From: Bacteroidales bacterium
GTDB lineage: Bacteria; Bacteroidota; Bacteroidia; Bacteroidales; UBA1402
Length of the DNA: 7,412 nt
Reading direction: 5' to 3'
NCBI GenBank assembly: GCA_023230125.1
Contig: JALNXZ010000071.1
Span: 1 to 7,412 of the forward strand
Below, one piece after another: positions 6,418 to 7,412 of this stretch. The notes below the pieces were generated by a model. That model saw only the letters and a list, made by a program, of their open reading frames with translations, was not told the origin of the DNA and did not search any database. Each line of letters begins with the position of its first letter. Within the stretch, counting starts at the first letter, position 1. Made by a program: the position numbers and the translations under genes.

Positions 6418-6439
6418 CATTGCTGAAAAATTGGAGCAT

Positions 6440-7412
6440 ATGATTTGGAATGAAAGTTATGAGTGCATGGGACGCGAAGAAATGCGTGAGGTGCAAAATA
6501 AACGTCTACGGACCACCGTAGAGCACGTTTATCACAATTCGCCTTTCTATAGGGCAAAAATGCAGGAATTGGGTATTACACCAATGGATATTGAAACCAT
6601 TGATGATTTAGTCAAGTTGCCTTTTACTATAAAAACGGACTTAAGGGATCAGTATCCTTTTGGCTTGTTTTCTGTGCCCATGTCTGAGATTGTGCGGCTC
6701 CATGCATCCTCTGGCACGACAGGTAAACCTATCGTTGCCGGTTATACGCGAAAGGATTTGAGCACTTGGTCGGAAGTTTTGGCACGTACCTTTACATCCG
6801 GCGGTTGTTCGCGCAATGATATTTTCCAGATTGCCTATGGCTACGGATTATTTACCGGAGGTCTTGGTGCTCATTACGGTGCTGAAAATATCGGGGCATC
6901 TGTCATTCCGATTTCTGCAGGTAATACTGAAAAACAAATACAGCTGATGACGGATTTTGGCTCAACTGTTTTGTGTTGTACACCTTCTTATGCCTTATAT
7001 TTGGGTGAAGCCGTTGAGGATAAGGGTATCAAGGATAAACTCAAGTTGAGGGTTGGTTTTTTCGGTGCTGAACCATGGACTGAAGCTATGCGCGTTGAGA
7101 TAGAGAAGAAACTGAACATTAAAGCATATGATATTTTTGGTTTGACGGAAGTAATCGGCCCTGGAGTATCTTATGAATGTTATGCGCAAAATGGCATGCA
7201 TATCAATGAAGATCATTTTTTGCCGGAAATCATCAATCCTGTAACCCTCGAACCTGTCGCTCCCGGTGAAGTGGGAGAGTTGGTCCTGACAACGATTACC
7301 AAAGAGGGTATGCCGGTGATACGTTATCGAACCAAGGACCGGACCAGACTGATGTACGAACCTTGTTCCTGTGGCCGTACATCTGTGCGTATGCATAAGA
7401 TCATGGGCCGCA
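6440..7412 (+). CDS. paaK: Phenylacetate-CoA ligase (PaaK-like AMP-forming enzyme), 5' part
   Basis: Activates an aryl-acetate (phenylacetate, or in gut anaerobes possibly indole-acetate or a related acid) to its CoA thioester using ATP, through an acyl-adenylate. 324 residues are visible; the family is about 430 long, so the C-terminal AMP-binding lid domain is mostly beyond the window. The start MIWNESYECM is typical of the family. Motifs in order: the N-terminal helix with YHNSPFYR (31-38); LPFTIKTDLRDQYPFGLF (60-77); the adenylate-forming P-loop SSGTTGKP (90-97); YGYGLFTGG (133-141); GFFGAEPW (207-213 and on); the adenine-binding YDIFGLTE (230-237); PGVSYEC (241-247); and the hinge-region RYRTKDRT (295-302), followed by CSCGRT. 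All expected core motifs are present. It is divergent from uvrB with a 105-bp spacer. In Bacteroidales such ligases often neighbour indolepyruvate:ferredoxin oxidoreductase genes (known of the family, not visible here). The exact substrate is not decidable. Confidence 0.93.
   Translation, partial: MIWNESYECMGREEMREVQNKRLRTTVEHVYHNSPFYRAKMQELGITPMDIETIDDLVKLPFTIKTDLRDQYPFGLFSVPMSEIVRLHASSGTTGKPIVAGYTRKDLSTWSEVLARTFTSGGCSRNDIFQIAYGYGLFTGGLGAHYGAENIGASVIPISAGNTEKQIQLMTDFGSTVLCCTPSYALYLGEAVEDKGIKDKLKLRVGFFGAEPWTEAMRVEIEKKLNIKAYDIFGLTEVIGPGVSYECYAQNGMHINEDHFLPEIINPVTLEPVAPGEVGELVLTTITKEGMPVIRYRTKDRTRLMYEPCSCGRTSVRMHKIMGR

Noticed and set aside
6995..7396. 133-codon minus-strand frame inside the ligase gene
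   Set aside because: The plus-strand frame carries all the PaaK motifs, so this is a shadow.

Overview
The window looks like ordinary chromosome from a member of the Bacteroidales (Bacteroides, Parabacteroides or a close relative). Four things point there: a long-form pyrophosphate-dependent phosphofructokinase; start codons mostly preceded by A/T-rich sequence without a Shine-Dalgarno; matches to the Bacteroidetes -7 promoter element TAnnTTTG (TATCTTTG at 1276-1283, and TAATTTTG on the minus strand at 6366-6359); and a FadL-like outer-membrane protein of the type common in gut Bacteroidales. Species cannot be decided from the sequence alone.

Layout from left to right. At 2-970 (+) is the 3' part of pfp, whose 5' end lies outside the window. 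It ends at a perfect 22-bp bidirectional terminator hairpin (977-1022). A 410-bp gap follows (971-1380). It holds the terminator, a possible decayed minus-strand reading frame interrupted by one amber codon (1225-1040), and a promoter-like box. At 1381-2706 (+) is a secreted low-complexity protein: a signal peptide, an acidic/hydrophilic part, a Tyr/Gly/Trp-rich part, then a Ser/Thr/Arg tail built on an 8-residue repeat. At 2821-4335 (+) is a FadL/OmpP1-type outer-membrane beta-barrel. At 6334-4325 (-) is a full-length uvrB, convergent with the barrel gene and overlapping its end by 11 bp. From 6440 to the window end (+) is the N-terminal three quarters of a phenylacetate-CoA ligase (paaK-like), divergent from uvrB across a 105-bp spacer.

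The genes do not form one pathway. PFP is central glycolysis. The two middle genes are envelope or secreted products and may share a transcript, because no terminator is visible between them. UvrB is nucleotide excision repair. The ligase activates aryl-acetates, and in anaerobes it is usually tied to aromatic amino-acid fermentation. I see no mobile element, CRISPR array, tRNA, rRNA, toxin-antitoxin or defence system. The points most worth a second look are the octad-repeat secreted protein, the possible relict gene behind the bidirectional terminator, and the overlapping convergent ends of the barrel gene and uvrB.
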